DNA of 42,520 nucleotides from Clostridiales bacterium (GCA_012841635.1 DUUJ01000018.1:1-42520); one strand, 5' to 3'; numbered from the stretch's first letter, positions 1-10,369 are shown. The notes: generated by a model from the sequence alone, not told the origin. Program-made: numbers and translations.

Positions 1-103
1 AGTCTTACCTCCTTAGGTTTTTCAGACTAAATGCTACCACTTTTTCTTTGCCAAACTAAGTGCAACTTTAAAAGCTATTGTTGCGTTTACTTTGGAAATT
101 TAC
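1..103 (-). repeat. inverted copy of the ~90 bp repeat seen at the right end; also the leader of an off-window minus-strand gene
   Basis: Reverse complement begins GTAAATTTCCAAAGTAAACGCAACA and ends with AAGGAGG, a Shine-Dalgarno-like sequence at 8-14. Confidence 0.6.
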
Positions 104-139
104 TTTTTTTTAATTTGTTCATTTATAACATTTGCAGCC

Positions 140-168
140 TTGACAATTATCACCGGTTTTGATATAAT
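140..168 (+). promoter_or_regulatory. sigma70/sigmaA-type promoter for alaS: TTGACA-N17-TATAAT
   Basis: TTGACA at 140-145 and TATAAT at 163-168, 17-nt spacer, upstream of alaS. Confidence 0.8.
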
Positions 169-221
169 AATAATTCGGATATAAATTACTGAAAATATTA
201 TATAAAGAAGGTTTTCCCGAT

Positions 222-2879
222 ATGGAATGGATGTCCCTCAACGATATACGCGAAAGTTTCCTCAGCTTTTTTGAAAGCAAGGGCAGCCTGCGCCACAAGA
301 GCTTTCCGCTCGTCCCGCTGCACGACAAGTCGCTGCTGCTGGTAAACGCCGGAATGGCGCCGCTTAAGAAATATTTCACCGGCGAAGAAGTGCCGCCGAA
401 CCGCCGGATGACCACCTGCCAGAAGTGCATCAGAACGCCGGATATCGAGCGGGTCGGCATAACCGCCCGCCACGGCACCTATTTCGAGATGCTCGGCAAC
501 TTCAGCTTCGGCGATTATTTCAAGCTTGAAGCTATCCTCTGGGCGTGGGAATATGTTACCGAATGGCTGAAGCTCCCTAAAGACCGCGTCTGGGCGACGA
601 TATACGAAAACGACGACGAGGCGCGCGATATCTGGAGAGACGAAGTCGGAATGCCGGAAGAACGCATTATCCGTCTCGGCAAAGCGGATAACTTCTGGGA
701 GATAGGTTCCGGTCCCTGCGGCCCCTGCTCCGAGATTTACTTCGACCGCGGTCTTGAATTCGGCTGCGGCTCCCCCGACTGCAAGCCGGGCTGCGACTGC
801 GACCGGTTCATGGAGTTCTGGAACCTCGTCTTCACGCAGTTTGACGGCGACGGAAAGGGTAATTACACCCCCCTCTCCCATCCGAACATCGACACCGGAA
901 TGGGACTCGAGCGGATGGCCTGCATCATGCAGGGGGTGAACAACCTCTTTGAAGTCGACACCGTCCGCAATATCATGCAGAAGATAAGCTCGATTGCCGG
1001 AGTAAAATACGGCGAAGACCCGAAGACGGATATCAGCCTGCGGGTTATCACCGACCATGTCCGCGCCTCGACTTTCCTCATCTCCGACGGCGTCGTGCCG
1101 TCGAACGAAGGCAGAGGCTACGTGCTTCGCCGCCTTATCCGACGCGCCGCCCGCCACGGACGGCTGCTCGGCATAAAGGGAGTCTTCCTCTGCGAAGTCG
1201 TCGAAACCGTCGCGCGCGAAAACTATCCCGAATATTCCGAACTTACCGATAATCTCGATTATATAAAGAAGCTGATGCGGATTGAAGAAGAGCGATTCGC
1301 CGCCACCATCGACGCGGGGCTCGACATCCTCTCGGGAATGATCGCCTCCGCAAAAGAAGCCGGCAAAGACACCCTCGACGGCGCCGATGTCTTCAAGCTC
1401 AGCGACACCTACGGCTTCAACATCGACCTCACCCGCGAAATCGCCGCCGAAAAATCGATCGGCGTCGACGAAGAGGGTTACCGCAAGCTGCTGACCGAGC
1501 AGAAAGAACGCGCCCGAGCCGCCCGCGCGTCCCTCGGAGATTTCGGCTGGGTAGGCGAATCCTTTGATTATTTAGCCGATCTGCCGAAGACCGAATTCCG
1601 CGGATATGAAGAATGCAAAACATCCGGCTGCCGCGTGCTTGCGATAATCAATTCCGCCGACAACGAGGCGGTTGAGATGATAGAAGCCTCCGAAGGCGAG
1701 ACCAAGGCGCTTGTCGTGCTTGACAAAACTCCCTTCTACGCAGAAAGCGGCGGGCAGGTGGGCGATATCGGCGTTATCGAAACCGATTCCGCCCTCTTCC
1801 GGGTAAGTGACACCAAGAAGCACGAAGGCGTTTTCATGATGATCGGAACTGCCGAAAAAGGCGCTCTCCGAATCGGCGATACCGTCACCGCTTCCGTTAA
1901 CACCGAACGCCGCGACGCTATCCGCCGCAATCACTCGGCGACGCACCTGCTTCACGCCGCGCTGAGACGGGTGCTCGGAAATCACGTAGAGCAGGCAGGC
2001 TCATATGTCGACGACAAGGAAGTCCGCTTCGACTTTTCGCATTATCAGGCGCTTACCTCCGATGAGATAAAGCGGGTCGAATCCGAAGTAAACCGCGAGA
2101 TCCTCCGCGGCGACGCGGTCGTTACCCTCGAAACCGACATCGATTCAGCCAGGAAAATGGGCGCCGCCGCCCTCTTCTCGGAAAAATACGGCGATGTCGT
2201 CCGAGTCGTAAAGATGGGTGATTATTCGGCAGAACTCTGCGGCGGAACTCACCTTGACAATACCGCGAAAGCGGGACTTTTCCGGATAATCTCCGAAACC
2301 TCGGTCGCGGCAGGAGTCCGGCGCATAGTTGCGGTTACCGGGCTTAACGTCCTTTCCCTGCTTGATAGCCGGGAGGCGCTTATCGCCGAGACCGCGAAGG
2401 AGCTTAAGTCGGCGTCCCCCTACGACATCGCAAGGCGCGCCGCGGCTGTCGACGGCGATCTTCGCGCCGCCAACCGCAAGATAGAAGAACTCAACGCCAA
2501 ACTCGCCTCCGGCAGCACCGACGGAATAATCTCCGGCGCAAAACAGGTCGGAGCCGTCAGGGTTGCGACAGCGCAGTTCAAGGGCATGTCGCTCGAAGCT
2601 GCCCGCGCTCTCGGCGACGACCTTAAAGCCAAAGCCCCCGACATGGTCGCGGTGCTTGCCGCCGAAAACGACGACAAGACCCAGATAATAGCCGTCTGCG
2701 GCGCCGATGCAGTCAAAGCCGGCGCTCACGCCGGCAACATCCTCAAAGCGGTAGCCGCTCTTACCGGCGGAAAGGGCGGCGGCCGTCCCGACTCCGCGAT
2801 GGGCGGCGCCGGCGACAAATCAAAGGTTGCCGAAGCCCTCGAAAAAGCCGCCGATATCGTCGGCGGAATGCTGAAATAA
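222..2879 (+). CDS. alaS: alanyl-tRNA synthetase
   Basis: 885 aa; class II aaRS N-terminus, HSATHLLHAALR and ELCGGTH editing/zinc motifs, C-terminal GGKGGGRPDSAMGG. Confidence 0.98.
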   Translation: MEWMSLNDIRESFLSFFESKGSLRHKSFPLVPLHDKSLLLVNAGMAPLKKYFTGEEVPPNRRMTTCQKCIRTPDIERVGITARHGTYFEMLGNFSFGDYFKLEAILWAWEYVTEWLKLPKDRVWATIYENDDEARDIWRDEVGMPEERIIRLGKADNFWEIGSGPCGPCSEIYFDRGLEFGCGSPDCKPGCDCDRFMEFWNLVFTQFDGDGKGNYTPLSHPNIDTGMGLERMACIMQGVNNLFEVDTVRNIMQKISSIAGVKYGEDPKTDISLRVITDHVRASTFLISDGVVPSNEGRGYVLRRLIRRAARHGRLLGIKGVFLCEVVETVARENYPEYSELTDNLDYIKKLMRIEEERFAATIDAGLDILSGMIASAKEAGKDTLDGADVFKLSDTYGFNIDLTREIAAEKSIGVDEEGYRKLLTEQKERARAARASLGDFGWVGESFDYLADLPKTEFRGYEECKTSGCRVLAIINSADNEAVEMIEASEGETKALVVLDKTPFYAESGGQVGDIGVIETDSALFRVSDTKKHEGVFMMIGTAEKGALRIGDTVTASVNTERRDAIRRNHSATHLLHAALRRVLGNHVEQAGSYVDDKEVRFDFSHYQALTSDEIKRVESEVNREILRGDAVVTLETDIDSARKMGAAALFSEKYGDVVRVVKMGDYSAELCGGTHLDNTAKAGLFRIISETSVAAGVRRIVAVTGLNVLSLLDSREALIAETAKELKSASPYDIARRAAAVDGDLRAANRKIEELNAKLASGSTDGIISGAKQVGAVRVATAQFKGMSLEAARALGDDLKAKAPDMVAVLAAENDDKTQIIAVCGADAVKAGAHAGNILKAVAALTGGKGGGRPDSAMGGAGDKSKVAEALEKAADIVGGMLK

Positions 2880-2892
2880 GGCTTAAATAATC

Positions 2893-2934
2893 AACCGGCA
2901 TCCCCTCGTTTTCAGGGACGCCGGTTTTGTTTTA
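2893..2934 (+). terminator. rho-independent terminator after alaS
   Basis: AACCGGC ... GCCGGTT followed by TTGTTTT. Confidence 0.75.
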
Positions 2935-3037
2935 ACAATAATTTAATTTTCGGTTCGTATCTGTCCGGCAGCGGTGTGATAATATATTTATAAAGAAGAC
3001 TTAAGTTAAAAGCTATCGCAGATAAGGAGCACAACAC

Positions 3038-4534
3038 ATGAAGAATTCCCTGAAAGCAGCCGCAGCGCTTCTTGCCGCGGTATTTCTATTCGCCGTGATT
3101 TTCACCGCCTGCGCAGACGGCGGCACATCTCCCGCAAACACAACCGAGGCGGCTGCAACGGATGTGACTACGGAAGCGGAAGTTTCCACCCGACTTGAAA
3201 GCGGGCTTGTCGGCCAGCCCGATTACGGCGGGTATGACTATAATATTTATCTGCACGGCGCGCACTGGGTAAACGACTTCAAGGGAGAGGAACAAAACGG
3301 CGAAGTAATAAACGACGCCCAATACGAGCGCACGGCGAAGGTCGAAGAACTTTACAACGTCAAAATCAAATATCAGGAGTATTTTTCGGTCGACAACCGC
3401 GGCGGACAGAAGAATGTTCTGAAATCGGTCGCCGCCGGCTCGAACGACTACGACATCGCCGTCATGAGCGGCTACAGCTGCTGCAACGCAGTGACGTCAA
3501 ACATCCTGCGCAACCTGAATACCGTTCCGAACCTTGATCTTTCGATGCCCTGGTGGGATCAGTACGCCAACTCCGACTTCGCTTTCGGAGATAAGCTGTT
3601 CATGACGACCGGCGATATCAGCACCGCCGACAACGCCTCCACTTACTGCATATATTTCAACAAAAAGATGGCGGAGAACTTCGGTCTGCCGAATCTTTAC
3701 GAAAAAGTCGATACCATGCAGTGGACGATCGACAATCTGAAAAGCTATACCGTCGGCGTTTACGAAGACACAGACGGGGACGGCAGCGGCGAAAACGACA
3801 AGGACGACACCTACGCCATATATATCTGGGACGATATCATGATGGGCATCGTCAACGCCTCCGGCATCAAGTGCTGCGAAGTTAACGCGGACGGACACAT
3901 CGAGCTGACGCTTTATTCGGATCGATTTGTTTCGGTGTTTGAGCAGTTCACGCAGTTTGTGTATGACAAGAACATCACCTGCGCCTATCAGCGCAACGGT
4001 TATGAAGCTGATTACGGTCAGATCGCATTGCGGGAGGACCGCGCCCTCTTCCTGCTCCAGCATCTCGGGACGATAACGACCCTGCGAGAGATGGACACCG
4101 ACTTCGGCGTGCTGCCGCTGCCGCTCTTCTCGGAGGATCAGGAAAGATATTACAACAGCTCCGCCTCCTGGACTTCCGCTTTCTACACAATCCCGAACAA
4201 CGCTTTCGATGACGAAGGCTTTGCCCGCACCGGATATATCCTGCAGGCGCTGGCTTATGAGTCGCTTTACACCCTGACCCCGGCTTATTATGAGATCACC
4301 CTCAAAGGCAAAACTACCCGCGACGAGGAGTCATCCGCGATGCTCGACCTTATCTTCTCGACCCGAAGCTACGATTACGGCTGGTATTTCGAGATCGGCG
4401 GATACAACGAAGGCATAATGAACCTCCTGCGCAGCTATTCGACGAACGTCGCGTCGATGTATGAGAAAGGTCTGAAAAAGGCGGAAAAATTGCTGGATAA
4501 GATAAACGCCGCGGTGGATGAGATAAGCGGATAA
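3038..4534 (+). CDS. extracellular solute-binding lipoprotein (sugar ABC transporter substrate-binding type)
   Basis: Lipobox-like signal (AVIFTACADGG), solute-binding-protein-like body, Ca-loop-like DTDGDGSGENDKDD. Confidence 0.8.
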   Translation: MKNSLKAAAALLAAVFLFAVIFTACADGGTSPANTTEAAATDVTTEAEVSTRLESGLVGQPDYGGYDYNIYLHGAHWVNDFKGEEQNGEVINDAQYERTAKVEELYNVKIKYQEYFSVDNRGGQKNVLKSVAAGSNDYDIAVMSGYSCCNAVTSNILRNLNTVPNLDLSMPWWDQYANSDFAFGDKLFMTTGDISTADNASTYCIYFNKKMAENFGLPNLYEKVDTMQWTIDNLKSYTVGVYEDTDGDGSGENDKDDTYAIYIWDDIMMGIVNASGIKCCEVNADGHIELTLYSDRFVSVFEQFTQFVYDKNITCAYQRNGYEADYGQIALREDRALFLLQHLGTITTLREMDTDFGVLPLPLFSEDQERYYNSSASWTSAFYTIPNNAFDDEGFARTGYILQALAYESLYTLTPAYYEITLKGKTTRDEESSAMLDLIFSTRSYDYGWYFEIGGYNEGIMNLLRSYSTNVASMYEKGLKKAEKLLDKINAAVDEISG

Positions 4535-4583
4535 GTAAAAGAGGGCTGCGCCTATGCGGCTGTAAATAAAATTTTAATACGGA

Positions 4584-4628
4584 ACATCGCCGTAATACCC
4601 CTTTCGGATATTGAACGGCGATGTTTTT
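4584..4628 (+). terminator. rho-independent terminator after the solute-binding protein
   Basis: ACATCGCCGT ... ACGGCGATGT TTTTT. Confidence 0.8.
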
Positions 4629-4662
4629 TGTTATATTTTTTAAAAGCAGGTAAAAAAAGCGC

Positions 4663-5496
4663 TTATCTTCTGTACCGCCTTCCTGTTTTTATAAGGAAAT
4701 CGTTCAGCTCTCCTATCCAGTCGGTCTGGATTATGTCGAAGTTGTCGGCAGGCCAGCCCCAGCCGAACTCCGGGTCGCCGGCAAGCGCGGTATCGTCCGA
4801 ATGAAACGCCGACAGCACCGCTTTGTAGTTGTAGACTATCGTGTTTATCCACAAAAGCTTGCCGTCGCGGCGCAAAATCTCCCGGTATTCCTCCGACGCC
4901 GTCTCGTCGTCCATAGAAGTGAACAGCAGCTCTGAGCCTATGTAATTGATGTTCCGGGCTTTGAGCATCTCATGGACGCCGTTGTCGGCCTTGATTATCG
5001 GCAGAAACTGGATATCCGGGGCGTAGGCTTCGATTATGTCGAGGGCGTCGGGTTTCGGAGCGCACTTGAGGATTATCTGATCCTTCATGTCGTGCCGCTT
5101 TATTTTCGCGATTATCTCGGCGGGATGGTCGCCGAACTTGTCCACGTTGATGTAGCAGCGGCCGCGAAGCTGCTCGAGAATCTCGTCAAGGGTGTTAAGA
5201 CCTATCTCGGTGGGGGCGCCGTCGTAGTTGCAGAGACGCAGCTCCTTTACCTCGGCGGCGCTCATCTGCTCGATATGAACGTCCCGCCCGATATGGCGCT
5301 TCTCCATTCCCGGATGGAAGATAAACAGCTCGCCGTCTCCCGCCATTGTCACGTCTATCTCAATCATGTCGGCGCCGTGGGCAAGGGCTATTTCATATGC
5401 GAGGCTGTTGTTGCAGGGGATATTGCCGCCCCAGACGCCCCGGTGAGCGCAGAGTATAACCCGCTCTGCCGCGGTTTCGCGTATGTCGAATTTCAT
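4663..5496 (-). CDS. glycerophosphodiester phosphodiesterase family protein
   Basis: CAHRGVWGGNIPCNNSLAYEIALAHGADMIEIDVTMAGDGELFIFHP matches the GDPD HRG...E.D..D.....HD-type signature; start chosen at MKFDIRET after GGGAGAAAA (the ORF track extends to 5538). Confidence 0.85.
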   Translation of the reverse strand: MKFDIRETAAERVILCAHRGVWGGNIPCNNSLAYEIALAHGADMIEIDVTMAGDGELFIFHPGMEKRHIGRDVHIEQMSAAEVKELRLCNYDGAPTEIGLNTLDEILEQLRGRCYINVDKFGDHPAEIIAKIKRHDMKDQIILKCAPKPDALDIIEAYAPDIQFLPIIKADNGVHEMLKARNINYIGSELLFTSMDDETASEEYREILRRDGKLLWINTIVYNYKAVLSAFHSDDTALAGDPEFGWGWPADNFDIIQTDWIGELNDFLIKTGRRYRR

Positions 5497-5580
5497 GCTT
5501 ATTTTTCTCCCGTAATTTAATATTTTGTCTTTTTGCACTTTATTTAAACCGTCCGGAGCGGAAAAATAAAAAGCCGTTTT

Positions 5581-5883
5581 TTATTTCATCGCCAGGCTTA
5601 TCCCGATAAGCACCGCGCAGACGGCGGTGAGTGACAGAATCAGCGTCACGGCGGAGAAAATCAGCGACGCCGCAGCAAAGCAGACGACCGACAGCAGAAG
5701 CAGCGCCGCGCCGGATATAAGCTCCGCCATTCCGATAAGCTTTGCGTATCTGCGCTGTTTTTTCGTCGCGCCTTCCCGGGGGAAACCGTTTATCAGGGTG
5801 TATTTTTTCCGGAAATAGATAAAATATCCGAAAACAAGAAACGCAAGCCCGGCAGCCGCGAGCGCGATATTGAGAATGATCAT
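5581..5883 (-). CDS. small membrane protein, DUF3784-like
   Basis: 100 aa with three predicted TM segments and the motif YTLINGFPREGATKKQRRYAKLIG. Confidence 0.65.
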   Translation of the reverse strand: MIILNIALAAAGLAFLVFGYFIYFRKKYTLINGFPREGATKKQRRYAKLIGMAELISGAALLLLSVVCFAAASLIFSAVTLILSLTAVCAVLIGISLAMK

Positions 5884-5912
5884 CGGTCTTCCCTCCTCTC
5901 TTCCGGAAAAAG

Positions 5913-6188
5913 TCAGTTTATCGCTTCCTTCGCCCGCTCAAAGTCCTTCCGCGCCACATAAACCGTGTAGACAAAGAACAGCGGACCTATCCCCGCGTTG
6001 GCGCCGCCCGCGCCGTGACCGATGCCGGCGCTCATCGAACCGTGAAGCATCATTCCGAACGACGACTGGCTTCTTGACGTATGAAGATCATATTTTATCC
6101 CTGCGGCTTTCAGCTTGAGCGTGATGCGGGTGATTTCCTGGCTCGAGGTGTCGACTGCTAATTTTTTTCTGTTGAAAATCGTTATCAT
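5913..6188 (-). CDS. hypothetical protein (DUF2007-like fold possible)
   Basis: 91 aa ORF; start overlaps the upstream stop by 4 bp (ATGA). Confidence 0.6.
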   Translation of the reverse strand: MITIFNRKKLAVDTSSQEITRITLKLKAAGIKYDLHTSRSQSSFGMMLHGSMSAGIGHGAGGANAGIGPLFFVYTVYVARKDFERAKEAIN

Positions 6189-6742
6189 GAGTTGTCCTCC
6201 TCTCCGGCCGGCTCTCCCGGGGTTGAGTCACCTTTGCGTATCTCTTCGAAAATTTCAAATGCGCGATCGAACACCGCTCTCGCTTCCTCCGGAAGTTCCT
6301 GCGAGTATACTATTACCTTTTTTTCGGCTTCATACTCAAAGCAGAGGAAGCGCACGGCAGCGCCGTCGGACGGCGGTTCTTCTTCCGAGACAAACTCGGC
6401 GCCCTCAAAGCCGCCTTCGTCATAAAGATGCGAGAGCGGGTAATACATCGAATTGAATATCTCGCCGGTATCGAAGTCGGTATCACCTTCGGGAGCGCCG
6501 ATTTTGTATCTTACCCGGATTGTGGTGTCGGAAAGCTGCTCCGCTTCGGCTCTGTAATACCAATTTTCGGTTTTGTCGGTATAGATTATCCTTGTCTCCG
6601 GCGGGATATAGACCATCCCCGGATCGCGGTCCAAAACCAAAAACGGGTCTGTATCCCTGCGGGAGATTATAAAGAACACGGCGGCGACGGCTATAATGAC
6701 GGCAACGGCGACAGCGGCGATTATTATTTTCTTTGTATCCAT
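6185..6742 (-). CDS. hypothetical protein with N-terminal TM helix
   Basis: IIIAAVAVAVIIAVAAVFFII TM segment; translationally coupled to the next ORF. Confidence 0.65.
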   Translation of the reverse strand: MDTKKIIIAAVAVAVIIAVAAVFFIISRRDTDPFLVLDRDPGMVYIPPETRIIYTDKTENWYYRAEAEQLSDTTIRVRYKIGAPEGDTDFDTGEIFNSMYYPLSHLYDEGGFEGAEFVSEEEPPSDGAAVRFLCFEYEAEKKVIVYSQELPEEARAVFDRAFEIFEEIRKGDSTPGEPAGEEDNS

Positions 6743-6772
6743 CTGTTCATCCTCTGAAGTCTATATAATCTT

Positions 6773-7795
6773 TTACCGGCTGACCCGGCCGCTGCCGCCG
6801 CTTTCGATGAGCGCGTCGATCTCGGCTTTTGAAGCCGAGGTGAAGTCCCCCTCAACGCTGTGCTTGAAGGCGGCGCAGGCGGCGGCAAATTCCGCCGTCT
6901 TCTGAGGGGAATAACCTTTAAGCATTCCGTATATAACCCCGGCTGCCGCGGCGTCCCCTCCGCCGATCCTGTCGACTATAGTTATATGATATTCGGCGGA
7001 ATCGCAAATCTCGCCGGTTTCGGCGTCGTAAAGCCGGACGGCGTAGTCGTTTTCCGATGAGGATATCGACTTTCTCATCGAAAATACCGTCGTCGATATG
7101 CCGAATCGTTCTTTAAGTTCGGCTCCTATCCTGATATATTTGCCCTCCGGGATGTTGTCCCGGTCGGGAGCGTCGGTTTTTATCCCGAACATCGCGGCCA
7201 AATCGTCAAGCCCACAGGCGAGAACGTCGGTATAACGCAGAAGGCGGCTCATAGTTTTGCCGGCGGTTTCGGCGTCCCAGAGGTTTTTGCGGAAATTTAG
7301 GTCACAGCTTACCTTTACGCCGAGTTGTTTCGCGGTTTTTAAAGCGTCTTCTGTTGCCTGCGCGGCGGATGAGCTTATCGCCGGAGTTATGCCGGTGAAA
7401 TGGAACCGGCGGGCGCCTCGCAATATCTCCTCCCAGTCGTACTCCGACGGGTCGGCAAGCGCGGCGGATGAGCCTTTGCGGTCGTATATCACTCTTGAAG
7501 GGCGCTGAGACGCGCCTTTTTCGTGGAAATATATCCCGACTCTTCCCTCCCGGCGGAGAATTTTGCCGACGCCGACGCCATAGCTTCGCAGGGCATTTAT
7601 CGCCGCCTGACCCAGGTCGCCTTCGGGAAAAGCCGTCACCATGTCGACGGAAATGCCGAGCTGCGCCAGCGCGACGGCGACATTCGCCTCCGCTCCTCCC
7701 CACTCAAGCTCAAAAGAGGAGGCTTGCAGAAACCTCGCGTATCCGGGCGGGGTCAGCCGCATCATAAGCTCGCCGAAGCAGATCACATCAGCCAT
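6773..7795 (-). CDS. kdgK: PfkB-family sugar kinase, 2-dehydro-3-deoxygluconokinase-like
   Basis: FGELMMRLTPP N-terminus, NVAVALAQLG, C-terminal DRIGGGDAAAAG anion-hole/catalytic motif. Confidence 0.8.
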   Translation of the reverse strand: MADVICFGELMMRLTPPGYARFLQASSFELEWGGAEANVAVALAQLGISVDMVTAFPEGDLGQAAINALRSYGVGVGKILRREGRVGIYFHEKGASQRPSRVIYDRKGSSAALADPSEYDWEEILRGARRFHFTGITPAISSSAAQATEDALKTAKQLGVKVSCDLNFRKNLWDAETAGKTMSRLLRYTDVLACGLDDLAAMFGIKTDAPDRDNIPEGKYIRIGAELKERFGISTTVFSMRKSISSSENDYAVRLYDAETGEICDSAEYHITIVDRIGGGDAAAAGVIYGMLKGYSPQKTAEFAAACAAFKHSVEGDFTSASKAEIDALIESGGSGRVSR

Positions 7796-7880
7796 AATAT
7801 ATTGTCGCCGGCAAAACGTTTCGTCCTGCCGCGCTCTCCTTTCCTGTCAAAATTATATCCGATATATCCAATCTGAAACT

Positions 7881-7909
7881 ATTATAACCGTTTTTGCGCG
7901 ATCAGTCAA
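7881..7909 (-). promoter_or_regulatory. promoter of the kdgK-like operon: TTGACT-N17-TATAAT
   Basis: Reverse complement of 7881-7909. Confidence 0.7.
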
Positions 7910-7973
7910 CACCCGGCGGAAATTTTATCCGAAATCACGGAAAAAGCCATATGCCGAGATTTTTGCAAAAGTG

Positions 7974-8002
7974 TTGATTTGAGCCGTTGTTTGTGATATA
8001 CT
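7974..8002 (+). promoter_or_regulatory. promoter of the GH36-like gene: TTGATT-N17-TATACT
   Basis: -35/-10 elements with a 17-nt spacer, about 44 bp upstream of the start codon. Confidence 0.55.
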
Positions 8003-8045
8003 TACAAAAAATATATCTGCGCGGACTTCAAGAGGAAAGGAAATT

Positions 8046-10361
8046 ATGAAAAAGAAAATTCTCTCGTCGATTCTGCTGATTCTGCTCATACTGTTTGCCG
8101 CTGCGCCGGCGTGCACATCAAAAACGGAAAATAGCGAAAGCAAGCAGTCGAACGGCGCCGTGCCCCGGAAAGGAGAAGATATGGAAAATACAAAAAATTA
8201 CGGAACTGACGAGCCGGTCATCGAAGGGGCGGCGGGGATAAAGCCGGATTTCGATTCGCTCGACAAAAACGCGAAATCCTGGGAACTCTCCACGTCGAGC
8301 TGTCATATCAAAATATCCCTCGGCGACGGCGGGAAAGCCGCCGTAACCTCATTTAAATCAGCCGGTTCCGATAACGAATGGATAAAAGAGCCGGCATATT
8401 TCAAGCTTCCGAAAAAATACAGGCTGGAGACAAAATTTACGGATCACGCATGGAAATACGCGGGCGCGTCCTTCACCGGCGCCGCGGGAACCCTCTCTCT
8501 TTACTACGAAGACGAGACCGCCGCCGCGGCTTATATGATCTCCTGCAAGGGCTGCGAAATCGCCGGCCCGTTCGAATTTTCGGCGAAAATCTTCAACTTT
8601 TCGGAAAATGACATCCGCGTCTTCCCCGGCGATTATTTTATTGCGAATGTATGCGCGGACGCAGTTCCCGACGCATGGCGGATCGCCAAGGAGAGCGGCG
8701 AAGCGGAGGGCTTCGACAGATTTCCCGGCAGCGGCATCTACACAGAACCCCTCTCCGCCGGCAAAAAATATGTCGCCGACGTCTCGACTTTTCAGGATCA
8801 CAACTCGGGCGGCTTCATACCGATGATATATATCGACGACAGCTCAGAGCGGGGAGTGTTCGCCGCGATGGAATGGTCGAGCGGCTGCGTTGCGGCAAGA
8901 GGATTTGATTTTGCCGACGGAACGGCGGGCGGCGTTGAACTCAGCGTCAATCTCGGCTCGAACTTCAACACGATTCTTCCTTCGGGAGACGCATTATATA
9001 TACCGACGGTTTATTTCGGCTCGTATACGGGCGATGTCGACGACGGGAGCAATCTGTTCAGGCGCTGGTTCTTCAATGAAAAATCGCCCGCATGCCTTAG
9101 GGAAAACGAAAACGAGCCGCTGACGCAGATGGATATACAGCTGGGGCTTGATGTAGAGGGGCTGGGCATACAGTCTATCAAGTGGGATTACGGCTGGTGG
9201 TCGAACGACCGGGACCCCGATTCATACGAATGGACGAGAACCCTTGAGGGAGACTGGAAGCTCCGCAACACGGCATATCTGGGCGTCCTTAATGCATACA
9301 ACTGCTCAGGTATGGGCGAATTCGGAAGTCTCGCAAAAGAGAGGGGGCTTAACTGGACGCTTTACTGGCTGCTCCACGATTCTCGCTCCGAAACCGAAGA
9401 CGCTCTGACTTCCGTCGGCGAAAACGGTCATCCGGAATGGTTCTCCAACCGCAAGATAACCTCCGGGCACTCCGCCGATCTCGGAAACGAAGACTGCGTG
9501 AAATTCCTGCAGACGACGATGACGAAGCTCTTCAGGGAATACAACATCGGAACCTGGAGAAGCGACTTTGAGCCGATATGCTGTTTTTCGGACAAACAGA
9601 ACCGCCACGATGCCGACGGCAACGACGTTCAGTATTGGTGCACGGTGGGATTTCTTGAGCTTGTCGATCAACTTTACGCGAACGTCGAAGGCTTCCGTTA
9701 CGAATCCTGCAGCAGCGGCGGCAGCATGAAGGATTTTCTGACAATGACGCGCGCGGTTGTCATAAACAACGACGACTCGGCTAATTACAACAGCCTGCGA
9801 ACCACCTTCTACGATTCCTCCTACTGCATTCATCCTGCGCAGCTGCAGCTTCCCTGCAACCCGGACACCTTTTGCCGGGAGAGTCAATTCTACGACGAGC
9901 CGGGCGACAAAGACTACGGCATGCGCAGCGTCATAATCGGCGTTCCGATGTTCGGAAGCTGGTCCGGCCCCGAAGACGGAAAGCTCAGGTTCGGCCTCAA
10001 CGAATATTACGCGAAATATCTCAACATGTATAACGAGAAGATAAAGCCGATACAGCGAGACGGCGAGCTTTATCACATCCTCCCCCGCCCCGATAATGTA
10101 AACTGGGACGGAATTCAATACGCCGACCCCGACAGTCCGAACGAAATCAAGGGCGTTGTCTTCCTGTTCAAGCCGACTGACAGCGAGGGAGCGGTGAAAA
10201 ACATCGTCCTGCGCGGGCTTGACCCCGACGCGGCATATTCGCTCGAATTTGAAGACAGACCGGAACAGAATACATCGAAAACCGGCGCGGAGCTGATGAG
10301 CGCCGGAATTGAAGTTACGATAGAGCAGGAATGCGGCTCGGAGATTATCTGGATAAAGTGA
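8046..10361 (+). CDS. secreted lipoprotein, GH36/melibiase-like glycoside hydrolase
   Basis: Lipobox-like APACTS; IKWDYGWW, FRYESCSSGG and NNDDSANYNSLRTT resemble GH36 active-site blocks. Confidence 0.75.
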   Translation: MKKKILSSILLILLILFAAAPACTSKTENSESKQSNGAVPRKGEDMENTKNYGTDEPVIEGAAGIKPDFDSLDKNAKSWELSTSSCHIKISLGDGGKAAVTSFKSAGSDNEWIKEPAYFKLPKKYRLETKFTDHAWKYAGASFTGAAGTLSLYYEDETAAAAYMISCKGCEIAGPFEFSAKIFNFSENDIRVFPGDYFIANVCADAVPDAWRIAKESGEAEGFDRFPGSGIYTEPLSAGKKYVADVSTFQDHNSGGFIPMIYIDDSSERGVFAAMEWSSGCVAARGFDFADGTAGGVELSVNLGSNFNTILPSGDALYIPTVYFGSYTGDVDDGSNLFRRWFFNEKSPACLRENENEPLTQMDIQLGLDVEGLGIQSIKWDYGWWSNDRDPDSYEWTRTLEGDWKLRNTAYLGVLNAYNCSGMGEFGSLAKERGLNWTLYWLLHDSRSETEDALTSVGENGHPEWFSNRKITSGHSADLGNEDCVKFLQTTMTKLFREYNIGTWRSDFEPICCFSDKQNRHDADGNDVQYWCTVGFLELVDQLYANVEGFRYESCSSGGSMKDFLTMTRAVVINNDDSANYNSLRTTFYDSSYCIHPAQLQLPCNPDTFCRESQFYDEPGDKDYGMRSVIIGVPMFGSWSGPEDGKLRFGLNEYYAKYLNMYNEKIKPIQRDGELYHILPRPDNVNWDGIQYADPDSPNEIKGVVFLFKPTDSEGAVKNIVLRGLDPDAAYSLEFEDRPEQNTSKTGAELMSAGIEVTIEQECGSEIIWIK

Positions 10362-10369
10362 AAATTTAC

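Noticed and set aside
104-221. T-box or other riboswitch upstream of alaS
   Set aside because: Only about 50 nt separate the -10 and the start codon; too short for a T-box and no terminator hairpin.
9306-10118. 270-aa minus-strand ORF opposite the GH36-like gene
   Set aside because: Antisense shadow; no supported domain.
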